Positions 46,691 to 57,127 are shown, numbered from the stretch's first letter. The stretch: 64,000 nt of DNA from Paragorgia papillata (GCA_035771165.1 JAWNZC010000105.1:594001-658000); one strand, 5' to 3'. Translations and numbers: made by a program. The notes: generated by a model not told the origin, from the sequence alone.

Positions 46691-47627
46691 GAAGACCCGA
46701 GGTCGGGAAACGAGAGGGAGGCGTCCCGTGCTCGGGAGGGCGTCTGACTGAGTCACCACCGAGCTCAAATCCTGAATCAACAACAGAAATGCCAGATACA
46801 AATCGACAACCTGATGAAACTCTAAAGAAAGAACGCTCCTTTAACGGACTTTACATACCTGGTTATATTGGTGCGAAACGAATTACATGGCTAGTAGATA
46901 CTGGAGCTGCACGGACAGTCATGTCAAAGAAGACATACAATGAACTACCAGAACAATCTCGGTTTTCCCTTTATGGAGAAGACACGGAAATGCTTGCCGC
47001 CGATGGACGTAAAATCAAAACTTATGGTTTTGGAGAGGCTGGACTGCTGCTAGGCACCCAAGAAGTGTCCTTGAACATTTTAGTTGCTGACATCGACGAT
47101 GCTGGGATTTTGGGAATGGATTCCTTGTCCAACACGAATGCATCTATTGATGTTGTGGGACGTCGACTGATGTTGAATGAGGAATCAATCAACTGTTTGG
47201 AATCGGCCTCCAAACTCCTGAGTTTTAGATGTTTCATTCGTCGCTCCGTGGTGGTCAGTTCAAACAGCGAAATGGCCATTCCAGTTATAGTCAGCAAACG
47301 TCAGTGGAAGTCAATGTACCCGAAGTACACCGTGGTGTTAGACTCCTAGAGTCCTGTACCAGTCGCCAGCTAAAGAAGAAAGGTATCTTCGTGGGCAGTA
47401 CCCTAGTCAACGTGTCTGACAACACACCGTTAGTGATCCGTGTTGTGAACTTGTCGAACGAGCCCCAAACCATTCCTGCGAACACGGTAGTTGCAGTCGC
47501 AAGATCAGTGGATGACATAGCTACCTTAAGCACTCCACAGCCAGAAAAAGATTGCAATTCTACTTCCACTGCAGATTTTTCACTGCCAGAAGCACTTTCT
47601 CTGGAGGAACTGTTACCACAACACTGA
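46669..47627 (+). pseudogene. Gypsy aspartic protease
   Basis: The open block 46669-47349 contains ITWLVDTGAARTVMSKKTY (catalytic D-T-G-A) and the flap/second-half motif ILGMDSL, the retropepsin pattern of Ty3/Gypsy Pol. It continues in another frame to 47627 with ANTVVAVARSVDDIATL, the linker typically found between protease and reverse transcriptase. The catalytic triplet is intact; the following frameshift near 47340 disconnects it from reverse transcriptase. Confidence 0.8.
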
Positions 47628-47639
47628 GGGAACTGTGGA

Positions 47640-49918
47640 AAAGGAGCACGGGGAATCTCGGAAAAGATGAAGGTGCACAAATGGCAACATTACTACTTAA
47701 GTACAAGCATGTCTTTTCACTAAATGACTCCGACCTGGGAAGAACGAATGTAGTCGAACACAAAATCAACACCAACGGCGCTGCACCAATGAGACAACAA
47801 CCCCGAAGAACTTCACCTTGGAAGCAGGATCTTATAAAGCAAGGGATAGTTGAAGAATCGACCAGTCCATGGCCGTCAACCAGTTGTACTGGTGAAAAAC
47901 AAGGATGTGACGCAACGGTTCTGCGTGGACTATCGTCAACTGAACTCTGTAACAATTAAGGACGCATATCCTCTCCCACGGATCGACGATTCCTTAGATG
48001 CTCTTTCCGGAGCACACTGGTTTTCCACGTTGGATCTAGCATCTGGTTATTGGCAAGTGGCCATGGACAAAGAGACGAAGCATAAAACAGCCTTCACTAC
48101 TCCCCATGGACTCTTTGAATGGAAAGTTATGCCATTTGGCCTCTGCAATGCGCCTGGAACGTTTGAACGGCTCATGGAACTAGTGTTACGTGGTCTACAC
48201 TGGAAGACATGTCTGATCTACCTACAGTCCTGGACAAAACTGTTGGGCCACTTTGCCGATTTTGACGATTTTCGCATAGTGTCCCAAGCACTTTTGTCCA
48301 GGATTGTCTGAAAATGACGAATTAAACAAAATCGAACAAAAAAACAATATGGGGGCGGCGATTCTGCGCAGTTTGCTCGAAAATGACATAAATACGCTCG
48401 AACATGCATGAACAACAAATTGTTTGTGGGGTATAGAAGGTTTGGTGAATATGCAAATTAAATAGAGCTCTCGTGCGGGTGGTACCGGTGCGGGTGGGAA
48501 CTCTGCAGAGACTCTGCTCCAGTGATCCCTTCCCCATTGAGGGGTTAAGGGGGAGCAGAGATGGGGGCTCTTTTATTAAACTGTATATATTTTGCAATGT
48601 TACAAAGTTAAAAAGCTGCGTTTTATTGAAAAATCATAAACTCGCCATTTTCAGACAATCCTGGACAAAACTGTTGGGCCACTTTGCCGATTTTGCCGAT
48701 TTTCGCATAGTGTCCCAAGCACTTTTGTCCAGGATTGTAGATGACGTGATTGTTTTTGGTGCAAACTTCCAGGAGAGTCTGGAGAGATTAGAAGAAGTAT
48801 TTTTGCGTCTTGCAGAAACTGGTTTGAAACTAAAACCCCGGAAGTGCAGCTTGTTCCAGAAGGAAGTATCGTATTTGGGACATGTTGTATCAGAAGAAGG
48901 CATCTCTACCGACCCTAACAAGACAAAGCTAATACAGGAATGGCCGACGCCGGAATCCACGACAGAGTTACGAAGTTTCTTGGGATTAGCATCCTATTAT
49001 AGACGATTTATCCCACGGTTTGCTCATATTGCTCACCCGCTTTATAAATTAACTGAGTTGAAAGCAGAGTTTGTCTGGTCAGAAACATGTCAGGAGGCAT
49101 TCGACAAATTGAAGAACATGTTAACAACCACTACTGTATTGGCTTACCCTCGGCGAGGAGGAAATTTTATTCTGGATACGGACGCAAGCAACCACGGAAT
49201 TGGAGCAGTGCTATCACAAATACAAGACGGTTTAGAACGTCCTGTTGCATACTCTAGTCGGACATTAACAAAAGCTGAACGTAACTACTGTGTGACGCGT
49301 CGCGAGCTTCTGGCTGTGGTAGAGTTTATAAAGCAACACCGACATTACCTCTGCGATGAAAAATTTACTGTCCGTATTGACCATAGCCCCATCCGCTCCG
49401 TTCTCAAGACGAAAGAACCAGAAGGTCAACTGGCCAGATGGATTGAACTCTTGAGCAGTTTTGACATTCAGTTTGTATATCCTCTGGGAAAAAGTCATTG
49501 TAACGCTGATGGTATGTCCCGTAGACCCTGCACAGAGCGATGTAAATGGTGTATTAAAGCGAACCCTACACTACATCCAAAGACCTGCCATACCAGCACC
49601 CAAACAGACACCGAACAGGCGACGACATTTACGCAGTCAACAAACAAAGATACTCGAAATGAAGACGAGAAACCGAAGTGTTCAGCTGTGGAGTTCGAGC
49701 CCAAGTGGACAACGAGTGCCCTCATCCAAGAGCAAATACAAGATCCAGATCTCAGTTCTTTCTTGAAATTGCGAAAGGAGTCAAGCGGTAAGCCGAAATG
49801 GGAAAGCGTGTCACATCTCGGACCGCCAGTAAAATCTCTGTGGGCCCAGTGGGATCGCATATCGGATGAAGGAGGACTGTTAAAAAGGCGATGGGAGAGT
49901 GAGACGGTAGCCGAGTAA
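47640..49918 (+). pseudogene. Gypsy reverse transcriptase and RNase H, split by a MITE
   Basis: Fingers/palm blocks VEHKINTNGAAPMRQ, FCVDYRQLNSVTIKDAYPLP, WFSTLDLASGYWQVAM and VMPFGLCNAPGTFERLM lead to TCLIYL at 48224. There a 513-bp element is inserted, and coding resumes with DDVIVFGANF at 48740, so the catalytic YLDD box is cut between Leu and Asp. Thumb (GHVVSEEGI, FLGLASYYRRFIPRFA) and RNase H (ILDTDASNHGIGAVLSQ, VTRRELLAVV, RIDHSPI) follow to 49918. A deletion/frameshift near 47850 also breaks the N-terminal part. Confidence 0.9.
48225..48737. mobile_element. 513-bp TA-flanked MITE with duplicated 82-bp ends
   Basis: Flanked by TA (48223-48224 and 48738-48739). The first and last 82 bp (48225-48306, 48656-48737) are direct repeats of each other, and each 82-bp unit itself has inverted tips, CARTCCTGGACAAAA and TTTTGTCCAGGATTG. 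The 349-bp interior begins TCTGAAAATG and ends CATTTTCAGA, also inverted. Thus a small TIR unit appears to bound a nested second unit. Non-coding; likely mobilised by a Tc1/mariner-type transposase because of the TA target. Confidence 0.85.
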
Positions 49919-51180
49919 CTTACCAGATGATTCTTCCACACAGTTTGAGAGAAGACGCAATACGTTCCCACCACAATCATATCACGGCAAGCCACAGAGG
50001 CATTTCAAAGACGACTAGAGCACTCCAATCACGTTACTACTGGCCTGGTCTAGTATGAGATGTCTATAAATGGGTCAAAAAGTGTCATGAATGCGGTAGC
50101 AAGAAGAACTTTGGCAAGAAGAATCGCTCCCCATTGAAACAATCTGTAGTTGGCGCCCCAATGGAAAGAATCGCAATGGACATCTTAGAACCCTTCTTGC
50201 CAATGACACCTCGGGGTAACAAATCCGTTTTGGTCGTGTCAGATTATTTCACCAAATGGACAGAAGCCTACGGCCTACCAAATCAAGAAGCTATTACAGT
50301 TGCAGAAAAACTAGTTGATGAGTTCATTTGCCGCTTCGGGGTTCCACGACAGCTTCACACAGACCAAGGGCGTAACTTCGAATCCCAAGTAATGGCCGAG
50401 GTAACGACACCTTTACATCCACAGTCAGATGGGCAAGTTGAACGTTTCAACAGGACGCTAGTGGAGATGTTAAGAGGAAGATTCGTGATGACCAAATGGA
50501 TTGGGATTAACAGATACCCAGCTGTATGATGGCCTACCGAAGTGCGGTGCACGAATCTACTGGGGAAACACCCAACCAACTGATGCTTGGTCGAGACGTT
50601 GAAGTGCCCTTAGATGTGTTGACTGAACCGCCACCAGATGCACCGCCCTTACGGTCAGAATATGTTGACGCACTTAAAAGAAACATGGCTAATGCTCACG
50701 AAGCTGCTCGACGACACCTTGCAAAGGCTGCGGTTCGGAAAAAACGTAATTATGACAAAACGGCCTCGGAAAGATTATTCCAGCTTGGAGACAGCGTGTG
50801 GCTACACAATGTCAAGAGACGGAAAGGATTGGACCCCAAACTTGCTTGCCCTTGGGAAGGTCCATATTTGGTCGTGACTTGTTTATCTGACGTTGTTTAT
50901 CTGTCCTTGTTTATTTAAAGTAGTCGCGCTAAACCGAAAGTAGTACATGCGGATAGACTTCGACCTTACCTTGGTCCTCCTTTGCGAAATTGGCTTCCAG
51001 ATGACACAGCAAGAGATATGTCACCGTGTAAAGAGAGTGATCTACAGGAGAGTCCACCAGATGAAAATGCGGAAAAATATCCACTTCCGACAAACATTTG
51101 CGGTAAGAAATCTCCAGAGCCCGAAAGAAGCAAATTTGACCCTGTTTCCAGTTCCAATGGACCAGCGTTGGATGGTTCCT
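49919..51180 (+). pseudogene. Gypsy integrase
   Basis: After the TAA at 49916-49918 the zinc-binding HHCC region is readable (HHNHITASHRGISKTTRAL, KKCHECGSKK) with a stop at 50056-50058. The core shows PMERIAMDILEPF (first Asp), LHTDQGRNFES (second Asp), then a deletion, and PQSDGQVERFNRTL (Glu). The C-terminal part NYDKTASERLFQLGDSVWL and PWEGPYLVV is interrupted by a TAA at 50916-50918, and resumes KPKVVHADRLRPYLGPPL in frame to about 51180. Frame changes near 50520 and the deletion between second Asp and Glu preclude function. Confidence 0.88.
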
Positions 51181-53777
51181 ATAGTGAATGACATGTTTCT
51201 CCTTATCCATCAGGTTGGTTACTAACTTACTAACACCGCCGACACTAACGTTAAATTTCTTTTTGATTTTCTGACAGTAGTTATACAATATATTCTCTTT
51301 TATTTCCATCTTTTCGGGGGCGAATGGGTAATCATTATGTTCATCGTGGAGTTCTTCTGGATATTCCAGATCAACCTCGAGTATCGCCCCAGTTCTGCTA
51401 TCCTCAGAAAGGTTCTCCCAATTAAACGTGCTATCAGCCCACCTGAACTCACCGGTTGGGAGGCACTGGCTCATTGCCCAACCATACAAATTATTAGCGT
51501 CCAGGTACATTATATACTTTACAGCCCCGTTTTCGTCATACCCCTTCATGTATGGGTTGTTCACCTTCCCATATCTATTAGCTATGTAGCTAACCCCACC
51601 TCTCATTCCTTTCTCAATGAACGGGAACATATCAATATCAGTCATTAGCTCCAACTTAATTCCTGTCATCTTTAACATAGCGTCCCAGGCCAATCCCGGA
51701 GAGGTGAAGTAGTAACATGGATCTAATTTATAATATTGAGTGCACGTCTTCCTAAAGTTCTCAAAGACGTCAGCCAACAATAAGACATCCTACTTCAGGC
51801 ACACGTCATGATAGTCCTCATTCCGAACGCCCTCCAGACCTCCTGAGCGTGTTGGTAATCACTGTTTGATATTCCCTCATCATTCAGTATGCTGAAGAAC
51901 TCACTCTTCGGTGGCAGTCTCATTTCCTCGAACCGGTCGAAGCTGTTCATGTGATCATAGGGGTAAACACCCTTCGTCTTCATAAGATCCAACCTTTCAC
52001 CAAACTCCTCAGCCGTGTATTTGAAGCGTCCTCTGGGAAATTCCCAACCAGGGATCGGCTCACCAGCTTTGTAATAGGAATTACAGACTAACTGATAGAA
52101 TCCCTGTGATCTTCCACAACCTGAGGGGTTACGACAGCCATCTCATCATGGGGGAAATTGGGAAGTTCGGACAGGAAATTAACGTCATCCCAAACAATAT
52201 GGAGAGGTACATAGCCTTCATGTTAGGTAAGAGTCTCGTGTTTCTGGACAGTCTTCAGTTCATGGGTAGTTCCCTGGATAAACTGGTACCTTCCTGTTAC
52301 ATGACAATGGTCCCGAACCCTAACGTCATCCACCGTATACTCCCGAGCACAGATGTGACACTTTAGCGTCCCTAAAGTCCGCCACATCATCATCAGTCAG
52401 CACCATTTCCTGGTTGAAGTGTTATTTCTTTGTCTCTCTACAGTACTCCGCTTCTTCCAACATCTTGCCGATGAACCTATTGACAGCACCTGGACCTCTG
52501 TACACCTGGACGGATTTACTGAACCTATCATCATAACAACAGACAACCTTATACCCATAGCCACAATCAGTGTGTTTTTGGTACTTCTCCATGTACGCTT
52601 TGTTTGGACTTCGATCCCAGGTCCGGTCGACCTTCTCAGTGATCGCCTCGAAGTCGGTGTAAATGACAAACGGGACACTCAACTGTTTGTGGAAATTACA
52701 ATACCCCAACACGCTCGTTCCCTCCTCAGGCATCCTAACAGCCTGTTTACCATTTATGCTGATATACATGGCCCTGCGTTTGTCCAGGACCTCCGATGAA
52801 CTGAAACATTGGAGGCAGTACATACAGTGGTGTTTTCTCTCCTTATGTTTTGTTTTGTTGTACATGAATCTATCGAACTCTCTGATGAGGACGTAGTGTT
52901 GTTTGTTGTCCTTGTTGGTTATGATGAGGAGGTTTATAGAGTCGGTGAAGTTAGAGCCTTCCTTTGAGATGTACACCGGAAAGGTTAGTTTGTCTTCATA
53001 CCCGAAGACGTTTACACATATCTCATTCTGTCTCTCCACCCGATTGTACTGTTTCTGGGTCACTGGGAAGCTGACTCCACTATAGTTCAAGTCGTCGACG
53101 TGCTCGCGGTATTTGGACATCCTTTGTGGGTCTTTTGGGACGGGGAACTTGCGAGCCAGGTGGCAGCACATAAAACATTTGTCATCATTGTTCTTGACAT
53201 TAATCAGCCCCTTCCGACTGTTTTTCAACTCTTTAGGGAGGTCTATATAACTAGAACCTTACAGTGGACTGTACACAGTCAGATTGATGTAGTGACCGTC
53301 GACTGAGTCTACTCTCCAGCCAGATCCCTCGCTTATCCACCGGGATATTCTAACTATTACCTTCTCATTCGCGACGTCGACGTCTCGGTCAATCTCAGTA
53401 CCGCTGACTACAGTTTTGTTGTGGCTATTGAAGTGAGCCATCTTGTAGGTTGTCCCACCGGATATCTCTTTCTCAAGCGTTACAACCAGCGTTTCAGCGA
53501 ACTTCAACCCCCTCATTTCGGCTAGCTCCCACGTAGGAGCGCCGACACACTATCCCCGAGGGCGTTCACCTGTTCCAATGGGTCTTGGGACACAACAGCT
53601 GAACGACTTGGTTTTACCCCTCAGGGCTCTGTCTAGTTGGTTTATGTCGTAACCAAACAACCTCTCGTAGAGACGGGGATCTACACCATCATCGGAATAA
53701 CCAAACATGTCAGGGTCCAAGTCGTTGTCCTGGTGGATCAGGTCGGAGCTCATCGCTATAACAAAGGGGGTAGTCAT
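51181..53777 (-). pseudogene. Protein-primed-type family B DNA polymerase, broken
   Basis: Minus-strand start at 53777 (MTTPFVIAM) with in-frame stops at 53550-53552 and 53259-53261. The N-terminal part carries HHCMYCLQCF; VIYTDFEAITEKVD is the exonuclease I motif. CHICAREYTVDDVRVRDHCH is a zinc-like insert. The exonuclease II block (FHNLRGYDSH, VFLDSLQFMGSSLD) lies on the opposite strand at 52.09-52.29 kb. Then come YPYDHMNSFD, MRGGVSYIANRYG and YLDANNLYGWAMSQ (motif A). Coding stops at KEKHVIHYRN (about 51180), so motifs B and C are lost. Another stop and frameshift lie near 51790. Such polymerases replicate linear genomes from a protein primer. Clearly inactive. Confidence 0.88.
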
Positions 53778-53783
53778 ATTTTG

Positions 53784-54443
53784 TTAGGCGGCCCCGCCAC
53801 GTGAGAAGGCCCACTGGGGCCTCGATGACCACTCACTGTAAAACTTATCAGAGATACAGCCCCAACCAAGCTCCTTGTACACAATTCCGAACAGATTGTT
53901 ATCAAATTTGTCCTTCGTCTTCCCCTTTTTAAGATCCTTCAGATTACTCAATAACTCAATCCGACGTCTCGAACACAATCTGACGATGTAATAGTCATAT
54001 CCAGAGAGGTTTCGGCCTTTTATCAGACCCTTACTCACCATCACGTGGAGAACCCTGGAGAAGTCGTCCAGAATTATACCAACAAACCTGTCCCCAACGA
54101 CTCCAATAAGTCTCTTCCTCATCCAGCAGTTTCTCGAGTGCTCACTCTGTTTGGGGACAACAGTCGCCATGTACCCCCCAACTACATACCCGTACTCCGT
54201 CTCACCACACCCTGGACAGGAGAACACCCCAGTCTTTACCTCAACACGGAATCTGGAGCAGTTTTCACACCACAGCCTCGCGCTATGTTTGGGTAGAGCA
54301 GAACGATCACCAAACAGGTGATCAGTGTTGTCGCCTACTAACTTAAGTCCCATTTGTTTACAAACCCATTTTACGCTCGACTCCGGTAGGTTCTTCAACC
54401 CTTTTGGTAGGTTTGACCAGGAAATAGTGTTAGTCATAGACAT
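53784..54443 (-). CDS. Zinc-ribbon protein of the Polinton-like element, unknown
   Basis: Intact 219-codon frame starting MSMTNTISWSNLPKGL. Residues ~70-95 hold LWCENCSRF ... FSCPGCGET, a four-cysteine zinc ribbon. The C-terminal half has basic segments (RLCSRRRIELLSNLKDLKKG) and ends WAFSRGGAA. The start codon is abutted by GGTATA, and the stop lies 6 bp before the polymerase start, so the two are probably expressed together. A DNA-binding, transcription or terminal-protein role is possible, but none is shown. Confidence 0.6.
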   Translation of the reverse strand: MSMTNTISWSNLPKGLKNLPESSVKWVCKQMGLKLVGDNTDHLFGDRSALPKHSARLWCENCSRFRVEVKTGVFSCPGCGETEYGYVVGGYMATVVPKQSEHSRNCWMRKRLIGVVGDRFVGIILDDFSRVLHVMVSKGLIKGRNLSGYDYYIVRLCSRRRIELLSNLKDLKKGKTKDKFDNNLFGIVYKELGWGCISDKFYSEWSSRPQWAFSRGGAA

Positions 54444-54472
54444 TATACCTAAGTCACCAAAATCCCCTGGCC

Positions 54473-54919
54473 CTACAGAATCAGCTTGGACACCAGATAT
54501 CCACCAACCAGACCAACAGACCCAATAAATAGTGTTTCATACTCTTTCATCTCACCCGATGGTTTGTAATAGTCCGGCAACTCAGGGTCTCTGTTGAAAG
54601 ATTGTCCTTCATATATCAGCTGGGAAACCTTAGTTTCAGCCTGTTTTAGACTTGATTTCAGCAGATCCAGAGCATGGTTCGTTGTGTTGATGTCCGCGTT
54701 GGCATCAGACAGCTGTTGTCTCAGCCTTTGTACCCTATCCTTTTTAGCTACCTCGTTTTCATACCATTTTCCCTTCGCTTTGGCCAGCTGCTGAAGGGCG
54801 TGGTTGTGTCTTTTGATTTCAGTTTCATATCCACCGTGATTTAACTTTGAAAACAGAAATCCAGCACCCGCGAAGGCTACAGCGTTGAACAATCCACCAA
54901 TAACTAGCTGGCCATTTAT
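54473..54919 (-). CDS. Membrane-anchored coiled-coil protein, unknown
   Basis: An open frame of about 148 codons. N-terminal GQLVIGGLFNAVAFAGAGFL is a membrane segment; residues ~30-110 form a Lys/Glu/Gln-rich coiled coil (RLRQQLSDANADINTT, LKSSLKQAETKVSQL); the C-terminus IGSVGLVGGYLVSKLIL is a second membrane segment. No ATG precedes the first segment: the codon expected to start the protein is ATA (54917-54919), so the start may be lost. The layout suggests a virion or membrane-remodelling protein; function unknown. Confidence 0.5.
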   Translation of the reverse strand: MNGQLVIGGLFNAVAFAGAGFLFSKLNHGGYETEIKRHNHALQQLAKAKGKWYENEVAKKDRVQRLRQQLSDANADINTTNHALDLLKSSLKQAETKVSQLIYEGQSFNRDPELPDYYKPSGEMKEYETLFIGSVGLVGGYLVSKLIL

Positions 54920-54933
54920 AAACTAATAAATAT

Positions 54934-55519
54934 TCAGTGAATCAATCCATTATCCCTCAGGAACCGCTTGACTATGGGGTAAACACTATAACCCTTGTAG
55001 AATGGAATCCTGAGTAAGGGATAGCCGCATGACCTGGCGTAATCATTTTTTATCATGTCACGCTAATAATACCCCCCTGATGTCACGCTAATAATACTAC
55101 CTGAAATGTTGTTCACCGTCATACTCAATCAGTAGGAAACGGCCATCGTCCGCGGTACCCACGGGTATCGCGAAGTCATACCTCAGGAGACCACCACCCA
55201 ACCCTACTAACCCGTTGAACATCTTCTCCCTGATGTACCCAATTTTGTTAGAGTCTAGGACATACCCGACAGCTTCTTCCCCCCTAGACATAGGGCGGGT
55301 GGGCCTGATCTCAACTGTTGTGACAGTTGTCGTTACAGACCTTATTACCACAACACCATGTACTTTCCCACGGTGTTTCCTCATATCGTTCCCCCTCGAG
55401 AACGCCTTCCCACAGTCCTCACATGTATAATTTTTCTCATTGTTGTGAACCTGTCTGACATGTTGGTTGAGATTTCCCTTAGAGGTAAAGCTCCTTCCAC
55501 AAATTTCACAGTCACCCAT
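54934..55519 (-). pseudogene. Two C2H2 fingers fused to a PD-(D/E)XK-like nuclease, interrupted
   Basis: Starts MGDCEICGRSFTSKGNLNQH, then a second finger YTCEDCGKAFSRGNDMRKHR. The nuclease part has IRPTRPMSRGEEAVGYVLD, LLRYDFAIPV, LIEYDGEQHF and, after an interruption, DYARSCGYPLLRIPF. D...E-Y-D plus a late basic/LLRI strand fits very-short-patch/MutH-like or DUF559-type PD-(D/E)XK folds. A 25-bp tandem duplication at about 55056-55105 (TGTCACGCTAATAATA twice) introduces the TAG at 55097-55099 and splits the domain. The gene could process DNA ends or act as a homing-type nuclease. Confidence 0.65.
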
Positions 55520-55580
55520 TTTATACTACCTGGTCCTGACTTTTCCTTAGCCCTCTGGTTCAGGCCAACCCACAGGGCGA

Positions 55581-55817
55581 CTACTTGGTCCCGAACGGAT
55601 CAACTGGCAAATACCCCTTCGATTGGGCCCACTTGATCCCAACCGTGCTAACTCCAACGGCCAGAGCCAGCTTGACAGTACCTTTTATCGACTCAGGAGT
55701 ACCCAAAGGTTCCCTCAGTATCTTCTTCGAAGCCATGGAGACCCCCACAGCCCCGCTTGTGATCAGGAGAGCGTCGTAGAGCTCGTTCAACAGTTCTTTT
55801 TGGTCAGTGGTTGACAT
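55581..55817 (-). CDS. Small two-segment membrane protein
   Basis: 78 codons from MSTTDQKELLNELYDALL. Two hydrophobic stretches (ALLITSGAVGVSMASKK and GTVKLALAVGVSTVGIKW) with a short charged loop, ending YLPVDPFGTK. Packed between the nuclease and a 29-codon frame. Likely a virion membrane or holin-like component, by layout only. Confidence 0.5.
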   Translation of the reverse strand: MSTTDQKELLNELYDALLITSGAVGVSMASKKILREPLGTPESIKGTVKLALAVGVSTVGIKWAQSKGYLPVDPFGTK

Positions 55818-55838
55818 TATGCTACTACAGTCTATATT

Positions 55839-55928
55839 TCATTCATCAAAACTGTCTAAAACCGGAGCTATGGACACCCGAGTGGTTTGGGTTTCACGCT
55901 TGATGATGACGTTTTGTGGTTCGCTCAT
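55839..55928 (-). CDS. Very small ORF (29 aa)
   Basis: MSEPQNVIIKRETQTTRVSI, ending SFDE. It fills most of the gap between two membrane-protein genes in the same orientation and is preceded by a purine-rich GGAGGAGAAGACA. Its position in a tightly packed array is the only support. Confidence 0.3.
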   Translation of the reverse strand: MSEPQNVIIKRETQTTRVSIAPVLDSFDE

Positions 55929-55940
55929 TGTCTTCTCCTC

Positions 55941-56288
55941 CTAAATGGTTTTCAACCTCTGAACCTCTCTTTTCTCCTTCAATATACTGTAATAAAGCGA
56001 GGCCCCACCGATAACCAATCCAGTTGTTCCAATTAGGTAGCCATAATTGATCGACCAGTTTCCACCGAGTCGGAGACCATATCCAGTTTCAGCCGCCAGC
56101 CGTTCCCTGGCTTTCCTCTCCTTGGCTTCCTTCGATATCTGGGCCAGTCGTTTACCCGCAGCCACCCGTTTTGGGTCTTTGACTCTGTCCGTCTTGGTTA
56201 TGGATGTTATGTTAGGGGTTTCCGACTCTGTGTTCGGTGTCTCCGTCTGTCTTTGGCGTTCTGGGCTCAGTTCCGTCAGACATCTATA
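55941..56288 (-). pseudogene. Single-span membrane protein with basic N-terminal helix
   Basis: The body reads TDRVKDPKRVAAGKRLAQIS, KEAKERKARERLAAETG, then YGYLIGTTGLVIGGASLYYS as one membrane span and a basic end KEKREVQRLKTI. An ATG at 56288 starts MSDGTEPRTPKTDGDTEH in a different frame; a single frame change would join the two, so the gene is probably frameshifted. Type II-like small membrane protein of unknown role. Confidence 0.4.
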
Positions 56289-56512
56289 TATTGGTCTGCG
56301 TTTCGTCTGTCAGTTGATCTGTAGGGGTCTGTGAGGTCGTCTGTCAGTTGATCTGTAGGAACCTCCGAGGTCGTCGGCCAGTAGCCAACAGATTCGGTTA
56401 CATAGTACTCCCCTTTATCATTCCTCCTAACACAATGTCCGAGGACTCTGATAGCTCTTCTGAGTCCATGGAAGACAGTTAGTATGGGTCGTCTGAATTT
56501 CTTTGGGATCAT
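56276..56512 (-). CDS. Small basic protein, unknown
   Basis: 78 codons from MIPKKFRRPILTVFHGLRRA, a strongly basic N-terminus followed by a Thr/Asp-rich tail with repeated TDQLTD/TDPYRSTD words that arise from a duplicated CAGTTGATCTGTAGG DNA segment (56310-56375). Its ATG faces the dNK start 47 bp away on the other strand. Confidence 0.4.
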   Translation of the reverse strand: MIPKKFRRPILTVFHGLRRAIRVLGHCVRRNDKGEYYVTESVGYWPTTSEVPTDQLTDDLTDPYRSTDRRNADQYIDV

Positions 56513-56559
56513 GTATAATATACAAAACGTCTAAGTCTAAATTTTGAACCCTGTGTATA

Positions 56560-57114
56560 ATGACCAACTGTGTGTTCCCAAAGCTCGGAGCCCGACTTAT
56601 CGTCCTCGACGGAAACATCGGTGTGGGGAAGACAACGTTCGTGAAACCATTCGCTAGAATAAACTGCTACCATCTTATCGAGGAGCCAGTTGATGACAAT
56701 CCATACCTCGAAACGTTTTACGCCGACCCGGGGAGATGGGCGTACGAAATGGAGACCTGGTTCCTTCGCGAAAGAATTAGCGCCTACCTGAAGGCTTTGG
56801 AGTTAATCAACGACGGCTCGAGTGTGATCATAGAGCGGACACATCACAGCTGTCTGACTTTCACCAAAACCGGCTTGCATAATGGGTGGGTGACTGATGA
56901 GCAATTTTCTAACTACGAGAAGATTTTCCACAAATTGAATGACCTACTCCCAACCCCTGATGTTTTGATCGTTCTGGAAGCCTCAGTCGACAATGAGCTT
57001 AACGGAACTCCGAGTGGATTCCATGGTTGGATGGCTCGTTTAGGCAGTCGGGACATCTACATACCAGAGATAGTTAAAACCGTTAACCAGACCCGACAGG
57101 CTTTCGTGGACTAA
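56560..57114 (+). CDS. Deoxynucleoside kinase
   Basis: Intact 184-codon frame. LIVLDGNIGVGKTTFVKPF is the P-loop (GNIGVGKTT). DNPYLETFYADPGRWAYEME matches the substrate-site region of deoxynucleoside kinases (N..L..FY.DP.RW). IIERTHHSC corresponds to the E/D-R-S magnesium/nucleotide motif, and TPDVLIVLEA to the PD..IYL strand. The usual LID arginine segment after that strand is not evident, and the protein is a little short for the family. These enzymes phosphorylate deoxynucleosides to feed DNA synthesis; large DNA viruses carry them. The start is abutted by GTGTATA. It is one of the few unbroken genes of this element. Confidence 0.85.
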   Translation: MTNCVFPKLGARLIVLDGNIGVGKTTFVKPFARINCYHLIEEPVDDNPYLETFYADPGRWAYEMETWFLRERISAYLKALELINDGSSVIIERTHHSCLTFTKTGLHNGWVTDEQFSNYEKIFHKLNDLLPTPDVLIVLEASVDNELNGTPSGFHGWMARLGSRDIYIPEIVKTVNQTRQAFVD

Positions 57115-57127
57115 CTAGCGCTAGCTG

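Larger units (their letters stand above)
45923..51180 (+). mobile_element. Ty3/Gypsy retrotransposon internal region, no LTRs
   Basis: Gag, protease, reverse transcriptase, RNase H and integrase follow in the canonical Gypsy order. Both ends are cut inside coding sequence: mid-gag on the left (against the DDE fragment) and C-terminal tail of integrase on the right (against the polymerase of the Polinton-like element). No primer-binding site, polypurine tract or LTR is recognisable. Multiple stops and frameshifts make it inactive. Confidence 0.9.

Noticed and set aside
50929..51160. C-terminal end of the minus-strand polymerase frame (reading down to 50929)
   Set aside because: Left of about 51180 the frame is the antisense of Gypsy integrase; true polymerase coding ends at KEKHVIHYRN.
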